A stretch of DNA of 33,215 nucleotides from assembly GCA_018003655.1 (NCBI GenBank), contig JAGNDY010000014.1:1-33215 (forward strand), in the 5' to 3' direction. The notes under the pieces were generated by a model. It saw only the letters and a program-made list of their open reading frames with translations. It did no database searches and was not told the origin of the DNA. Origin of the DNA: Candidatus Nanopelagicales bacterium. Lineage in GTDB: Bacteria > Actinomycetota > Actinomycetes > S36-B12 > UBA10799. Of this stretch, positions 24,628 to 31,971 are shown one piece after another; the stretch's first letter is position 1, and each line of letters begins with the position of its first letter. The position numbers were made by a program, and so were the translations under genes.

Positions 24628-25074
24628 CTACTTCGCCCCGGTTCCCGGCGCCGTAGCGGGCATGAGGCGGCCGATCGCGAAGAACGACACCGCGACCGCG
24701 TTGCCGCCGTACTCCCCGAGCAGTCCAGCGGGAAATGGCAAGAAAGCGACAAAGCCCAGGTAGACCAACACCGCGATGACGTGGCGGCCGTTCATCCCCC
24801 GCAATGTGCCAGTGAAACCGTGATTCGCGCGCCAGTAGATCGCGACCCAAACGAAGCCGACCACGAACGCAGCCAACTGGGGTGACTTGTGCAGGATGGC
24901 GTCGAAAAGTTGCGAGGTGGAGCTGCCGTCCTCGATCTCCGGGATGCCGATTTCGACGGCCATGAGGGTCAACGCAATTGCGAAGACCGCATCGTAGAAA
25001 AAGATGACCCGGTCGAAACCGGTGGCGTCGCCTTCGCGCGGGTGAAACCTCCGCGTCCAAGAACTCGTGGTCAT
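24628..25074 (-). CDS. TMEM175-like membrane protein, short at the C-terminus
   Basis: 148 aa from an ATG at 25074 with GGGAG at an 8-nt spacing. FDRVIFFYDAVFAIALTLMAVEI corresponds to the TMEM175/DUF1211 first-helix motif (RxxxFSDGVFAIAITLLVxE), here with FYDAVFAIA. VGFVWVAIYWRANH and FLPFPAGLLGEYGG match helices 3 and 4. TMEM175 proteins are potassium or proton channels, usually of about 200 aa with six helices per subunit. This one stops soon after the fourth-fifth helix (FFAIGRLMPATAPGTGAK), so it is either a variant or truncated. Ion conduction is therefore uncertain. Confidence 0.7.
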   Translation of the reverse strand: MTTSSWTRRFHPREGDATGFDRVIFFYDAVFAIALTLMAVEIGIPEIEDGSSTSQLFDAILHKSPQLAAFVVGFVWVAIYWRANHGFTGTLRGMNGRHVIAVLVYLGFVAFLPFPAGLLGEYGGNAVAVSFFAIGRLMPATAPGTGAK

Positions 25075-25094
25075 TCCGGCGTCTCCCACGGCGG

Positions 25095-25259
25095 TTACTT
25101 ACCGCGGTCCAACGGTCGGGCGCACCTTTCGCTTTGTCCCAGCGCCGAGGCGCCCTCGACTACCAACAGCACCCCAATAGCGGCAGTGACTACCGCCATC
25201 ACCGCCGCGATTCGTCCCGAGGGAGGACTTCGGACCCAAATTCGGGGCAATTCAGCACT
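25095..25259 (-). pseudogene. Remnant of a GAP/SfLAP-type gene tail
   Basis: A 54-codon open stretch between in-frame stops, with no upstream start. Its middle encodes RIAAVMAVVTAAIGVLLVVEGASALG, almost the same as the C-terminus of the intact GAP gene at 25549-26208 (AVVMAVVIAAIGVLLVVKGASALG). Nucleotide identity is about 85% over about 65 bp by eye (25137-25205 versus 25556-25620). The rest of the gene is absent, so this is a degraded duplicate, in the same orientation as the intact copy. (Sequence shown in short parts: AAVMAVVTAAIGVLLVV, then EGASALG.). Confidence 0.7.
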
Positions 25260-25324
25260 TTAGCCGCACCAGCGGCCTGCGGCACAGTGTGATCAGGAAC
25301 AGGCGTGACTAGGAGGGAGATCTC

Positions 25325-25474
25325 ATGTCAACACTTCTGTGGATACTGGCAGCAATTCTGTTGGTGGTCGGCGTCGTCGTGCTGATCCAGGGGCAGATCA
25401 TATTCGGCATCGTGCTGATCGTGGTGGGCTTGGTCATCGGTCCAAGTGGACGATTCATCGGCAATAAATCGTAG
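25325..25474 (+). CDS. Small membrane protein of 49 aa, GPGG-motif type
   Basis: ATG at 25325 with a strong AGGAGG at an 8-nt spacing. The product is MSTLLWILAAILLVVG..., then a short polar turn (LIQGQI), a second helix, and VIGPSGRFIGNKS. It matches the small actinobacterial proteins with two helices and a GPGG end (here GPSG), from memory. It was checked codon by codon to the TAG at 25472-25474. It lies between the two GAP-tail copies and is followed by a strong hairpin. Function unknown. Confidence 0.8.
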   Translation: MSTLLWILAAILLVVGVVVLIQGQIIFGIVLIVVGLVIGPSGRFIGNKS

Positions 25475-25495
25475 GCGGGCTGAGGTCACGAGTCA

Positions 25496-25532
25496 GCGCC
25501 GCCGCTGGGGGGTAGGACCCCAGCGGCGGCGC
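25496..25532. terminator. 15-bp perfect hairpin, bidirectional terminator candidate
   Basis: GCGCCGCCGCTGGGG (25496-25510), a 7-nt loop, and its exact complement (25518-25532). It sits between the stop of the 49-aa plus-strand gene and the stop of the convergent minus-strand GAP gene, so it could serve both. No T-tract follows. Confidence 0.75.
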
Positions 25533-25548
25533 CGTGGCGCCTCCATCG

Positions 25549-26208
25549 TTATCCCAGCGCAGATGCACCCTTGACTACCAAAAGCACACCAATGGCGGCA
25601 ATGACTACCGCCATCACCACAGCGCTGTTCGGCTCCAACCAGTTCTTTGCCGAACGCAGAGGGCCCAGCGCCCTTTCACCCACGACGAGGTACCCAACAA
25701 CAGGTGTGGCAACCGTGCTCACGGCCACGGCGGTGAACAGGAACACGACCAGGGTGATAGTCGCGAACTCGGCGTAGTCGTTGCCGATCGCGAGCCCGCC
25801 CACTGCCGCGAGCAAGAGGACCTTCGGGTTGGCGGCCGACAGCACCAGCCCCAGTCGTGCCGCACCGCCCGGTCCCATCGAATCAATCGATTGCATCCAG
25901 GCAGGGGACTCCTTCTGGTTACCGCGTCGCACCCATTGCCAACCGCCGAAACCAACCAGGAGCAACCCAAGCACGATTCTGGTCCACGAGGCCCAGACTG
26001 GTGGGTACTCAAAGCCCTCGATCACCGAGGCAAGCACCACGAATACCCACGTCGCAACGAAAATGCCTGCGGCCCAGCCAGCCAAGAAGCTCAGTGAGTT
26101 CGCGCGGGCACTCGGCGTCAGCAGGAGCAGCACCGTGGGAATGATCGGGAATGGCGACAGGGCGATCGCAATGGCGATCGGAAGCACCTCGGTGAACAGG
26201 TCGAACAC
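25549..26208 (-). CDS. GAP/SfLAP family membrane protein (LysE-like fold)
   Basis: A 219-aa protein with six helices, starting MFDLFTEVLPIAIAIALSPFPIIP (read as LPIAIAIALSPFPIIP). This opening and the later GGAARLGLVLSAANPKVLLLAAVGG (shown in parts: LVLSAANPKVLLL) are typical of the actinobacterial GAP/Sap family, linked to export of glycopeptidolipids or other cell-envelope lipids. The substrate here is unknown. Its last 25 codons have a degraded copy at 25095-25259. Confidence 0.82.
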   Translation of the reverse strand: MFDLFTEVLPIAIAIALSPFPIIPTVLLLLTPSARANSLSFLAGWAAGIFVATWVFVVLASVIEGFEYPPVWASWTRIVLGLLLVGFGGWQWVRRGNQKESPAWMQSIDSMGPGGAARLGLVLSAANPKVLLLAAVGGLAIGNDYAEFATITLVVFLFTAVAVSTVATPVVGYLVVGERALGPLRSAKNWLEPNSAVVMAVVIAAIGVLLVVKGASALG

Positions 26209-26244
26209 GATTGCCAGGGTACGGCGTCACCCTGCCTACGCGCC

Positions 26245-26517
26245 TCAATCAGCGCTGGCGAAGGTCACGCCTGCGTCAGCCATAGCGGCTACGAGGCGCT
26301 TCAGAGTGGACTTACCCATTCCGTGCAGACCCACAACGTGTTTCTCGGTGACGCGGCTCAGGTCTTCCATCGACATCAGGTCGGCGTTGACCAAGGCACG
26401 TCGAGCTGGCGCCCCCAGGCCAATCGCGTGCCAGGCGCGGTCTAGCTCGTCATAGGACCGCGGGTCGACTCGCCCACTGGTGATGTCGCAGGCTGCAAGG
26501 TCGTTGTACTTGGCCAC
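26245..26517 (-). CDS. Helix-hairpin-helix protein (RNA polymerase alpha-CTD-like)
   Basis: A 90-aa protein from a GTG at 26517. The C-terminal 60 residues (LGAPARRALVNADLMSMEDL, then LHGMGKSTLKRL) form a helix-hairpin-helix pattern like the RNA polymerase alpha C-terminal domain and related small actinobacterial proteins. Such domains bind DNA without sequence specificity or act in protein contacts. A GGAGGA element lies about 16 nt upstream of the GTG, farther than ideal. Partner unknown. Confidence 0.75.
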   Translation of the reverse strand: MAKYNDLAACDITSGRVDPRSYDELDRAWHAIGLGAPARRALVNADLMSMEDLSRVTEKHVVGLHGMGKSTLKRLVAAMADAGVTFASAD

Positions 26518-26608
26518 GACAGGATTCTGCTATTCCTCCGACGATGCCGCAACTGACCCAGTTGGAGCGCGGAGTGAGTGAGTGACCCCTCGGACGGCCC
26601 CAGCCGAA

Positions 26609-27040
26609 CTACTCCGGACTGTTGAACATCCACTTCACGCCGAACCTGTCGGTACAGGACGCGAAGTACCCGCCCCAAAACATCTCCGACGGTGGTACCT
26701 CCACCGAGCCGCCAGCCGACAGCTTCGCGAACAGGTCATCGACCTCCGCACGGGTATCCGGTTCGAGGTTGATATTCACGTTATTACCGAATGTGAGGCT
26801 CATGCCCATCGACTCCGGGGCATCGGTTCCCATCAAAACGTGGCCGCCAAGGATCGGGAGTTCAACGTGCATGACCAAGTTCTTGTCTCCGTCTGCCAGC
26901 GGAGGTTGGCCTTCGGGCATTGGCACATCGCCCATCCTGTTGATCTCGCCGACAAATCCAGTACCGAAGACTTCGCGGTAGAACACAAAGGCCTCTTCGG
27001 TGTTTCGCGGGAAGTTCAAGTACGTGCTCACTCGTGCCAT
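26609..27040 (-). CDS. PhnB-like VOC family protein
   Basis: A 143-aa protein. YLNFPRNTEEAFVFYREVFG opens the fold, LGGHVLMGTDAPESMG and GNNVNINLEPDTRAEVDDLF follow, and it ends with SCTDRFGVKWMFNS. This is the PhnB/3-demethylubiquinone-methyltransferase-like branch of VOC. AGGAG lies 6 nt before the ATG. The biochemical role is unknown; these proteins are widespread and mostly uncharacterised. Confidence 0.85.
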   Translation of the reverse strand: MARVSTYLNFPRNTEEAFVFYREVFGTGFVGEINRMGDVPMPEGQPPLADGDKNLVMHVELPILGGHVLMGTDAPESMGMSLTFGNNVNINLEPDTRAEVDDLFAKLSAGGSVEVPPSEMFWGGYFASCTDRFGVKWMFNSPE

Positions 27041-27086
27041 AGCTCGCTCCTTGCCGGTGCCAGACCTGGTATCCGTCAGACCCTAC

Positions 27087-27524
27087 TCAGAGAGCTCGAC
27101 GCAACGCGATACAAGCCTGCGATGCATCCGTCAACGCTGCCTGAATGCGTTCCTGACGGTCACCGTCGGCGGTGATCAGTTGAGCCTTCGCCGCCAACAG
27201 GAGTTCGCGGCCGACGACGGCAAGTTGAGCGCCCGCCCCGTGGGAACGGACCTCGGGGGCGGGCGGCGGTTCGGCGAGACTGCCCCCTGCCCCGTTTGCA
27301 GGGAAGGAATCCGGGCTCAACCCCCACGCCAGATCGACTAGGTACTGGCTGAGCGCGTGCGCCCTCGACGTTGGCGTCAGTCCCTCGTCGTCGGCCAGCG
27401 AAAGGCGAGCCAAAGCCGTGGTCCGAAGTAGCTCAACGGTCCGACTCAGTTGGCCGGAGAAGTCTGTCAACAATCCATCCGGGTCGCCGTCCGTTGCTCT
27501 GATGCCAGCCGCGTGGCTGTTCAT
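27087..27524 (-). CDS. Hypothetical protein coupled to the SGNH esterase
   Basis: 145 aa, not recognised. It looks helical (QLSRTVELLRTTALARLSLA and LAVVGRELLLAAKAQLI), with a Pro/Ala/Gly-rich middle (GGSLAEPPPAPEVRS). It has no signal peptide or membrane helix. Its ATG overlaps the TGA of the upstream esterase gene (ATGA at 27524-27521) with no separate ribosome-binding site, so it is translated by coupling. Context suggests a role with the esterase, but nothing specific. Confidence 0.6.
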   Translation of the reverse strand: MNSHAAGIRATDGDPDGLLTDFSGQLSRTVELLRTTALARLSLADDEGLTPTSRAHALSQYLVDLAWGLSPDSFPANGAGGSLAEPPPAPEVRSHGAGAQLAVVGRELLLAAKAQLITADGDRQERIQAALTDASQACIALRRAL

Positions 27525-28615
27525 TTGGGACCGGCGGCGATGGCCGCAACCCCGTTGACGGGCAGGGCGGCCTGCTCGCTGCGGGCACCTTCGGTGGTGT
27601 CGGCAGCCGGTTCCTCCGACAGTGGCGCTGGCTTCTCCGGGCGAGGTATGGGGTGGCGAATCCGGTGACGCATCTGCGCCCAGCGGCCCCGCTGACGCAC
27701 AGCCTCGCCGGGCACCCGAGTCGCGGCAACCTCCGTGCCGACAGTGTCCGCAGCCTCAACTGCCGCAGTCGCGACAGGCAGAACCGTGTCGCCGAGCCGC
27801 GCGTCGGGCACCTGCTCGGCACGTGTCGCCAGTCCCAGTGAGTCCAGCACCGACGGGAGTAGCACCTGGGCGGCCATGGCATACCCGTGGTCGGACGGGT
27901 GGAAGCGGTCGTACGCGAACATCCGTTCGGGATAGGCGTCGAAGTCCGGACCGAGCAAGTTGCCCAGCGACACTGAACGTCCGCCAGCCTCGACCACCCC
28001 GATGGTTTGAGCTGCCGCCAACTGCCGCGACAACCTCCGTGCCACCCACCGCAGCGGCTGTCGGATGGGCTTTATTGTGCCGATGTCTGGGCAGGTGCCG
28101 ACCACAACCTCGGCACCGGAATCGGTCAGGCGCCCAACAGCATCCTCAAGTTGACTCACGGCGGTCTGCGGTTTGGTCAGGTGAGTGACGTCATTGCCGC
28201 CAACCAGGATCACCACAATATGCGGCCGGATGATCAAAGCACGCGTGACTTGAGCATCGAGGTCCGCACTGCGCGCACCGACGCTGGACATGTTGACGTA
28301 GCGAACGGGACGATCGGCGGCCTCAACCAGACCCTGCGCGATGAGGGCACCCAGCGTCGCCAGCGGAGAGGATGCCCCGAAGCCGGCTGCGCTGGAGTCG
28401 CCGAGCACTGCGAATCGCAGTGAGGTTCCCGTGCGCTTTGGGCCGTAGTAGCCGTCGGCATACGGGGCGGATTGGGTCCGCAAGCCGATCGTTCGACGAG
28501 CCAGCATTCCCTCGGCAACGAGGACGCCAGCGGCTGCGGCACCTACCCCAACGAGGCCGCTACCGCCATAGGCGGCAGTAGCGGCAATCCGTCGGGCCGA
28601 GTTGATACGGCTCAT
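27521..28615 (-). CDS. Exported SGNH/GDSL hydrolase (Rv1075c-like)
   Basis: A 364-aa protein with an N-terminal hydrophobic anchor (ATAAYGGSGLVGVGAAAAGVLV). SGNH blocks are block I GDSSAAGFG, block II with SVGARSADL, block III VGGNDVTHL, and block V DRFHPSDHGYA supplying the catalytic Asp-His. It is probably a cell-envelope esterase or lipase; mycobacterial Rv1075c is of this type, from memory. The C-terminal ~80 residues are Pro/Ala/Arg-rich and probably disordered. It starts 26 nt after the Bax-inhibitor-1 gene stop and overlaps the next gene by 4 nt. Confidence 0.85.
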   Translation of the reverse strand: MSRINSARRIAATAAYGGSGLVGVGAAAAGVLVAEGMLARRTIGLRTQSAPYADGYYGPKRTGTSLRFAVLGDSSAAGFGASSPLATLGALIAQGLVEAADRPVRYVNMSSVGARSADLDAQVTRALIIRPHIVVILVGGNDVTHLTKPQTAVSQLEDAVGRLTDSGAEVVVGTCPDIGTIKPIRQPLRWVARRLSRQLAAAQTIGVVEAGGRSVSLGNLLGPDFDAYPERMFAYDRFHPSDHGYAMAAQVLLPSVLDSLGLATRAEQVPDARLGDTVLPVATAAVEAADTVGTEVAATRVPGEAVRQRGRWAQMRHRIRHPIPRPEKPAPLSEEPAADTTEGARSEQAALPVNGVAAIAAGPK

Positions 28616-28641
28616 AGCTGGGAGTCAATCGACAAATGCGC

Positions 28642-29544
28642 CTAGTTGCGCGTCAGGATTGCCAGGAAGCGCAGGATCTCCAGGTAGAGCCAGACGAGTG
28701 TGACCATCAGGCCGAAGGCCATCCGCCACGATTCGCGCTCTGGCACGCCGTACTGGATGCCTTGTTCGATGGCATCGAAATCGAGGGTGAGCACGAACGC
28801 CGCGAGGACGACCACGATGCCCGAGAAGACCAGCCCAAGTGGTCCAACCCCGAAGAAGCCCCACCCGTCACCGACGCCGAACAGGCCAGCGATCAGGCTG
28901 ATAACGGCAAACCCGAGATAGGAAATCATCGAGATGAAAAGGACCTTCTTGAACTTGTTGGTGACCCGGATGATCCGCTTGGTGTAGAGCGTGAGCATCG
29001 TCGCGAACACCACGAAGGTCGCGATGACAGCCGTCAGGACGAGGTTTCCGTAGCCGTTCTGTTCGCCGATCTGCTGGTACCAGTAGCTGATACCGCCGAG
29101 GAAAACACCTTCGAAGATCGCGTAAGCCAGGACCAACGCGGGGCTGATCTGCTTCTTGAAGATGTTGACCATTGCGATAGCGAATGCCACCAGCGCGGCA
29201 CCGATCCATACGAACGGCAGCGAGGTGGCGGTGAACCAGCCGAAGACAGCGCCGACGAGGATCACGCCGAAGGTCATCGCCGACTTCATGACCACGTCTG
29301 TCAGTGTCATCGCGGTGCCGGTCGCACCAGCAACAGCCGGAGCCGCGTACATCTGCTGCAACTGTTCCGCCGTCGCCGGGGTTCCCGGTGGCGGGGTGCC
29401 TGGTGGCGGGGTGCCCGGGCCACCTGTTGCATGGGGAGTGGCCGCTTGGTTCGCAGCTCCGGCGGGCGTCACTGCCGCAAAGCCCGGTCCACCTTCTTGG
29501 TAATCCTTCTCCGCCCTGCGGATGATCGGATTGCGCGATTCCAT
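28642..29544 (-). CDS. Bax inhibitor-1/YccA family membrane protein
   Basis: 300 aa from the ATG at 29544 (GGGAGG at a 5-nt spacing). A cytoplasmic Pro/Gly/Ala-rich N-terminus contains PGTPPPGTPPPGTP. Seven helices follow, with ALVLAYAIFEGVFLGGISYW and MLTLYTKRII and an end LVWLYLEILRFLAIL, all typical of the actinobacterial BI-1/YccA family (TMBIM). These are pH-sensitive calcium-leak channels in studied members. First gene of an operon with the SGNH esterase and a hypothetical protein. The TTG at 29577 was rejected as a start. Confidence 0.9.
   Translation of the reverse strand: MESRNPIIRRAEKDYQEGGPGFAAVTPAGAANQAATPHATGGPGTPPPGTPPPGTPATAEQLQQMYAAPAVAGATGTAMTLTDVVMKSAMTFGVILVGAVFGWFTATSLPFVWIGAALVAFAIAMVNIFKKQISPALVLAYAIFEGVFLGGISYWYQQIGEQNGYGNLVLTAVIATFVVFATMLTLYTKRIIRVTNKFKKVLFISMISYLGFAVISLIAGLFGVGDGWGFFGVGPLGLVFSGIVVVLAAFVLTLDFDAIEQGIQYGVPERESWRMAFGLMVTLVWLYLEILRFLAILTRN
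29387..29416. repeat. Two 15-bp tandem units encoding PGTPP repeats
   Basis: GGTGGCGGGGTGCCT (29387-29401) and GGTGGCGGGGTGCCC (29402-29416) differ in one base. On the coding strand they give the repeated PGTPP in the disordered N-terminus of the BI-1 protein. The frame is kept. Confidence 0.85.
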
Positions 29545-29584
29545 CGAGGCCTCCCAGCCAACAGTGTTGCTTTCCAAACGTGGA

Positions 29585-29609
29585 ATTACGATACCTCACG
29601 TGTCGTAAT
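29585..29609. promoter_or_regulatory. Inverted repeat upstream of the BI-1 operon
   Basis: ATTACGA (29585-29591) and TCGTAAT (29603-29609) are exact inverted arms 11 bp apart; the spacer contains CACGTG. It lies about 40 bp before the BI-1 start and could be a regulator site. The half-sites TTACG/CGTAA also occur in the desaturase operator, though at other spacings. Confidence 0.45.
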
Positions 29610-29697
29610 ACCCGTCACGTCGCTACGAGCAGATATGGGCTATGCCACAGGCAGTTTCCCGGTAGCGCGCGTCCGTAAACACAGCAATGACCAGTGC

Positions 29698-29712
29698 CGG
29701 TTCGCCGAACCG
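29698..29712 (-). terminator. Short hairpin just after the tRNA-Leu gene
   Basis: CGGTTCG, one base, CGAACCG, about 15 bp beyond the 3' end of the tRNA in its direction of transcription. A loop of three would shorten the stem to six pairs. A weak terminator candidate, with no T-tract. Confidence 0.3.
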
Positions 29713-29726
29713 TTGGCGTAGCTGAG

Positions 29727-29808
29727 TGCCCAGGACGGGACTTGAACCCGTACGACCGAAGTCACTCGGGTTTAAGCCGAGCGTGTCTGCCTGTTCCACC
29801 ACCTGGGC
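29727..29808 (-). tRNA. tRNA-Leu (anticodon UAA)
   Basis: The minus strand begins GCCCAGG, pairing with CCTGGGC at the 3' end (7-bp acceptor stem), followed by a discriminator A. The D-arm has GTGGAACAGGCAGAC. The anticodon stem is CTCGG / CCGAG with loop CTTAAAC, so the anticodon is TAA. A variable arm with GACTTCGGTC and a T-arm with ACGGGTTCAAGTCCCGT complete a long-arm leucine tRNA. CCA is not encoded. A 76-codon ORF reading through it is an artefact. Confidence 0.95.
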
Positions 29809-29867
29809 GCGGGCCCATCGTGCCACGAAGCCGAGACCAGCCGCCCCGTTCACCGCAGGCGCTGGAC

Positions 29868-30413
29868 TCAGAGGTAGGTCGTACGGGCGTGGATGGCGTG
29901 GGCTCCCGCGACACGGTCGAGGAAGAGCAGGCCATCAGTGTGGTCGATCTCGTGTTGCAAGGCGCGAGCTTCGAAGCCGTCCGTCATGATGACAACCTCG
30001 TCACCTGTCACTGGAAACACCCCGCGCACAGTCAGTCGCGTCGCACGCTTCACATCACCGGTGAAGTCGGGGACGGACAAGCAGCCCTCGCGGGACTTCT
30101 CGTTGCGCGAAGCCTCCTCGATCACCGCGTTGAGCAGCACGAACCGGCCGTGGCAGAGCTTGGTCTTGGGGTGATCGCTGACATCGAGGCAAAACGCCTT
30201 GACCCCGACTCCGACCTGGTTGGCCGCGAGCCCAACACAGCCGGGCGAAACGGCCATGGTTGCCAGCAAATCTGCTGCCAGCTGGATGACCTGCGGATCT
30301 CGCGGATCCACCTCGGCGCACGGCGTGCTTAGGACGCCATGGGGAGCCAGCACAGCGGGCAGTACCCGGCCGACTGGCAGGTCGGGGACAACTAACGAGG
30401 CAGCATGGGTCAT
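29868..30413 (-). CDS. def: Peptide deformylase
   Basis: A 181-aa protein with the three deformylase motifs in order: GLAANQVG (61-68, usual GxGLAAxQ), EGCLSVP (109-115, metal ligand C111) and HEIDH (154-158, metal ligands H154 and H158, catalytic E155). It removes the N-formyl group from new proteins using Fe or Zn. It follows the double-ACT gene by 12 bp on the same strand. The second motif is normal, so it should be active. Confidence 0.94.
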   Translation of the reverse strand: MTHAASLVVPDLPVGRVLPAVLAPHGVLSTPCAEVDPRDPQVIQLAADLLATMAVSPGCVGLAANQVGVGVKAFCLDVSDHPKTKLCHGRFVLLNAVIEEASRNEKSREGCLSVPDFTGDVKRATRLTVRGVFPVTGDEVVIMTDGFEARALQHEIDHTDGLLFLDRVAGAHAIHARTTYL

Positions 30414-30425
30414 CGGTGGGCAGAT

Positions 30426-30944
30426 CTACAGAAGGTCGCTGTCAGCGGCACGCAGGCTAGCCGTGACCCCGAGTGCATCAGCGACAGTAGTCAGCTTGGC
30501 CTGCAACGCTGCGGCATCGACGTCCTGCGGCAGATCCACGTCAGCTCCAACAACGTAGAGATCCCCGGCCAAGCGGGTGGAGAGGTTGGTCAGGTTTCCG
30601 CCGACGGCCGCGATCTCCCCAGTGATAGCCGAGACGATGCCCGGCCGATCCGCGCCGTGGACGGTCAACCAGTAGGGCACCGAATCGTTGACCTGATCAC
30701 CGGACTCGACGGGTAGTTCCAACACCGAGATCGCAAGGTCCGGCCGCCGTAGGGGCGAAACCGTGGCATCGAGTTCCTCAGCGCTTTTGTCGACTTTGAC
30801 GATCAGCATCCACGCAAAGTGGCCGCGTAGGAGCGTCATTGATGAGTCCTCGATATTGCCGCCGGGTTCGGCCAATGCACCGGTGACGCCGGCGATGATG
30901 CCCGGCCGATCGTGGCCTACGACGGAGATCGCAAAGCTGCCCAT
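30426..30944 (-). CDS. Double ACT-domain regulatory protein (GcvR-like)
   Basis: A 172-aa protein made of two ACT domains, each starting with a DRPGI motif (GHDRPGIIAGVTGALAEPGGN near 10-30; GADRPGIVSAITGEIAAVGGN near 95-115). ACT pairs of this kind bind amino acids; E. coli GcvR, a repressor of glycine cleavage, has this layout. The ligand here is unknown. It is directly upstream of def, a pairing common in actinobacteria. No DNA-binding domain is present. Confidence 0.85.
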   Translation of the reverse strand: MGSFAISVVGHDRPGIIAGVTGALAEPGGNIEDSSMTLLRGHFAWMLIVKVDKSAEELDATVSPLRRPDLAISVLELPVESGDQVNDSVPYWLTVHGADRPGIVSAITGEIAAVGGNLTNLSTRLAGDLYVVGADVDLPQDVDAAALQAKLTTVADALGVTASLRAADSDLL

Positions 30945-30983
30945 GGCCGCCAGCGTACTTGCGGGTTGGGAGTCCGGCCAGCG

Positions 30984-31919
30984 CTAGTCCTCGACCAGAC
31001 TCCACGCGATGCCGTCGAGGATGTCGTGCTCACTGACCAGTACCGCTGGTAGTCCAGTTGCCGCCAGGATTCGATCGAGGACCAGCGCACCGCCACCGAT
31101 GACATCTACCCGCCCAGGGTGCATCACCGGGATCGCGGCCCGTTGCTCATGTGTCTGCCTCAGCAGTTGCCCTGTCAGGGTCTCAACATCGGCTCGTGAG
31201 AGCCACGATCCGTGGGTGGCGTCGGCGTCGTATCGGTCAAGATCCATGGCGATGGCCGACAGGGTGGTCACCGAGCCTGCGAGGCCCACCAGGGTCTGAG
31301 CGGCTGCCAGCTCAACTTCCTCACCCGCTCGCGCAATGGCCGCATCGATGTCGGCAGTGGCGGCATCAATCTCGTCACTGGTCGGCGGATCGGAACGCAA
31401 GCGTCGTTCGGTCATCCGCACACAGCCGACATCGACACTGTGGGCAGCCAGCACCTCGCCGGACACTCGGCCGAGCACGAACTCCGTCGACCCACCGCCG
31501 ATGTCAACGACGAGCACGGGCTCGGCGGTGATCCTGTCGCCGAGTGCCCGGGTAGATCCGATGAACGACAGCCGCGCCTCGGTGTCACCGGAGATGACTT
31601 GGGGTTCGACTCCGAGTCGTTGCCGAACCCCATCGAAGAACACCTGCCGATTGGCGGCGTCGCGGGTTGCCGAGGTCGCCACAAACCGGGTCCGTTGCAC
31701 CCCCGCCTCCGCTATAGCACGCGCGTACTGGTCGCAGGCTGCAAACGTCCGCTCCAGCGCCCCCTCGGACAAGACCCCGGTCCTATCCACGCCCTCACCG
31801 AGGCGAACGATTTGCATGGTCCGCACCACATCGGTCAAGGTCGTGCCAGTCACGTCGATATCGGCGACCAGCAACCGGATGGAATTGGTTCCGCAATCGA
31901 TCGCCGCGACTCTGGTCAC
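30984..31919 (-). CDS. ppx: Exopolyphosphatase (Ppx/GppA family)
   Basis: A 311-aa protein of the short actinobacterial type. IDCGTNSIRLL (8-18) and DIGGGSTEFVLG (about 144-155) are the two phosphate-binding loops of the ASKHA fold, with Glu in ISGDTEARLSF between them, and VIGGGALVL near the end. It degrades polyphosphate or (p)ppGpp-related pppGpp. The order eno-ftsB-DUF501-ppx matches mycobacterial Rv1023-Rv1026 (ppx2). The GTG at 31919 has GGAGG at a 7-nt spacing, but this ribosome-binding/start module occurs three times upstream. Confidence 0.92.
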   Translation of the reverse strand: MTRVAAIDCGTNSIRLLVADIDVTGTTLTDVVRTMQIVRLGEGVDRTGVLSEGALERTFAACDQYARAIAEAGVQRTRFVATSATRDAANRQVFFDGVRQRLGVEPQVISGDTEARLSFIGSTRALGDRITAEPVLVVDIGGGSTEFVLGRVSGEVLAAHSVDVGCVRMTERRLRSDPPTSDEIDAATADIDAAIARAGEEVELAAAQTLVGLAGSVTTLSAIAMDLDRYDADATHGSWLSRADVETLTGQLLRQTHEQRAAIPVMHPGRVDVIGGGALVLDRILAATGLPAVLVSEHDILDGIAWSLVED

Positions 31920-31920
31920 G

Positions 31921-31971
31921 CTGGGTCCTCCGTCACGCCGAGTCCTCCATCACGCCGGGTCCTCCGTCACG
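31921..31971. repeat. Three 17-bp tandem units at the DUF501/ppx junction
   Basis: CTGGGTCCTCCGTCACG, CCGAGTCCTCCATCACG and CCGGGTCCTCCGTCACG follow head to tail (31921-31937, 31938-31954, 31955-31971). On the coding strand each unit carries GGAGGAC and ends GCGTGA, that is, a ribosome-binding site and a GTG start fused to a TGA. The first unit serves ppx; the DUF501 TGA (31950-31952) lies in the second. Confidence 0.85.

Noticed and set aside
28636-29721. 361-codon plus-strand ORF opposite BI-1
   Set aside because: Highly charged translation (long Asp/Glu/His runs) typical of antisense to a membrane protein.
29623-29853. 76-codon minus-strand ORF containing VEQADTLGLNPSDFGRTGSSP
   Set aside because: It is the tRNA-Leu sequence read as protein.
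31921-31971. CRISPR-like array
   Set aside because: The units are head to tail without spacers, and only 17 bp; it is a simple tandem repeat.
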